Origin: Lycocorax pyrrhopterus obiensis | Taxonomy: Eukaryota; Chordata; Aves; Passeriformes; Paradisaeidae | Direction: 5' to 3' | Length of the DNA: 64,000 nucleotides | Assembly: GCA_014706295.1 (NCBI GenBank) | Contig: JACSVZ010000002.1 | Span: 103,410,431 to 103,474,430 of the forward strand | The notes under the pieces: generated by a model | The model's database searches: none | Told to the model about the DNA's origin: nothing | What the model saw: the letters and a program-made list of their open reading frames with translations, nothing else | Shown: piece after piece, positions 63,301 to 64,000 of the stretch | Layout: each line of letters starts with the position of its first letter | Position numbering within the stretch: the first letter of the stretch is position 1 | Translations under genes and position numbers: made by a program

Positions 63301-64000
63301 AAAAGCCTAAAAAGAAAGGCTAAAGGATAGACAATCTTCACTTGTGTACATATATATGGACATACAAAGTACTGGGAGTAAAGCCAGAGGACGAAATTAG
63401 GAAGGAAGAAAAGCTGTTAATGCTAAATAACAAATTTAATACAAGATCAATTGATCTGAAGTAATAATGCCTACAGTTAAGCAAACAGCAGATCACAAAA
63501 ACTGACAGGAGAAAGTTTGCTTTCTCTTAGGAGCTGTGTATGGAAAAATCCAAAAGATAGGATGAAATTGTGGTTATTTGTGTCAGCCCAGACCAGGATT
63601 TGATTGTGCAGGGTCTCCTCTATAGGAATTTGTTTAAATGTAAACAAATACACACACATAAATTTTATACCATCGTCTTTCTCATTTTTTTTCTGAACTA
63701 AAGAATAGCAACAAGAGTCTCTCAACTTTCTTGTTTATTGTTTTCTGTATCAGGCTCAAAGTTCCCCTAATTTCTCACTACCCTGCCAGTCTTTCCTGCT
63801 TTTTCTTTATTCATATTTGCACGGGTGACAGTTGCCCTCTACAGCTGGTATTGTCCTTTCAGTATGTTTGTCCTGTCCTTGTGATAATCTGACTTTTTCT
63901 ATGTCTCTGTTTCTGTCATGTTCTAATTTGTGTTCTTTCCCCTTAAATGGCAAATGCCTGCAGTGCTCAAATTGCATCACTGACCTTCCCTCTTGGTACA
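60358..64000. other. No gene recognised
   Basis: AT-rich sequence with T- and C-rich patches (60640-60920), a run of nine or more G near 62101 and a T-run near 62679-62691. A 14-bp palindrome AGATCAATTGATCT lies at 63444-63457. No supported gene, RNA gene or known transposon. Confidence 0.4.

Noticed and set aside
1..64000. CRISPR arrays, tRNA or rRNA genes, operons
   Set aside because: No regularly spaced identical repeats with unique spacers, no tRNA B-box-type motif noticed, and no prokaryotic gene organisation.

Overview
The window looks like vertebrate nuclear DNA, almost certainly from a bird. The clearest sign is a CR1 LINE 3' end at about 21843-22068 that finishes in the 8-bp tandem units typical of avian CR1. 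The window also holds a family of roughly 570-bp ERVL-type LTRs of the kind common in avian genomes. The base composition is AT-rich, reading frames are short and closed, and there are no tRNA, rRNA, operon or prokaryotic features. A passerine is a guess from the LTR richness, not something the sequence proves.

No complete protein-coding gene can be supported. The window reads as a gene desert or the inside of very large introns. A few open stretches have exon-like edges: 53.0-53.34 kb (+), with a splice acceptor, a stop and an AATAAA; 48.16-48.5 kb (+); 43.5-43.7 kb (-); and 0.15-0.5 kb (-). I recognise none of them, and AT-rich sequence makes such frames by chance, so they are low-confidence leads.

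Layout: 0-19.6 kb is mostly unique AT-rich DNA with a small CpG cluster (2.3 kb) and two possible regulatory elements (13.5 and 17.6 kb). A CpG-rich antisense solo LTR with a perfect 6-bp target duplication lies at 19673-20253, followed by two CR1 fragments (21.8-22.8 kb). 22.8-29.4 kb is unique sequence with one G-rich block. 29466-30393 is an ERVL-type LTR with a second LTR-like element inserted in it. 30.4-37 kb is unique. 37.0-42.5 kb is LTR-rich: two degenerate LTR-like remnants and two further ERVL-type solo LTRs, the second with a clean GGATT duplication.

The most notable object is 44054-45098, a complete but gene-less miniature endogenous retrovirus. It has two LTRs of 267 and 269 bp, a primer binding site close to the tRNA-Trp type, a polypurine tract and a 6-bp AGTATT duplication around only about 509 bp of interior. 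It must have been mobilised by proteins supplied from elsewhere. The remainder (45.1-64 kb) is unique sequence with a doubly truncated CR1 (52.6 kb), a local tandem duplication of about 124 bp (57.6 kb) and a degenerate 33-bp minisatellite (60.16-60.36 kb).
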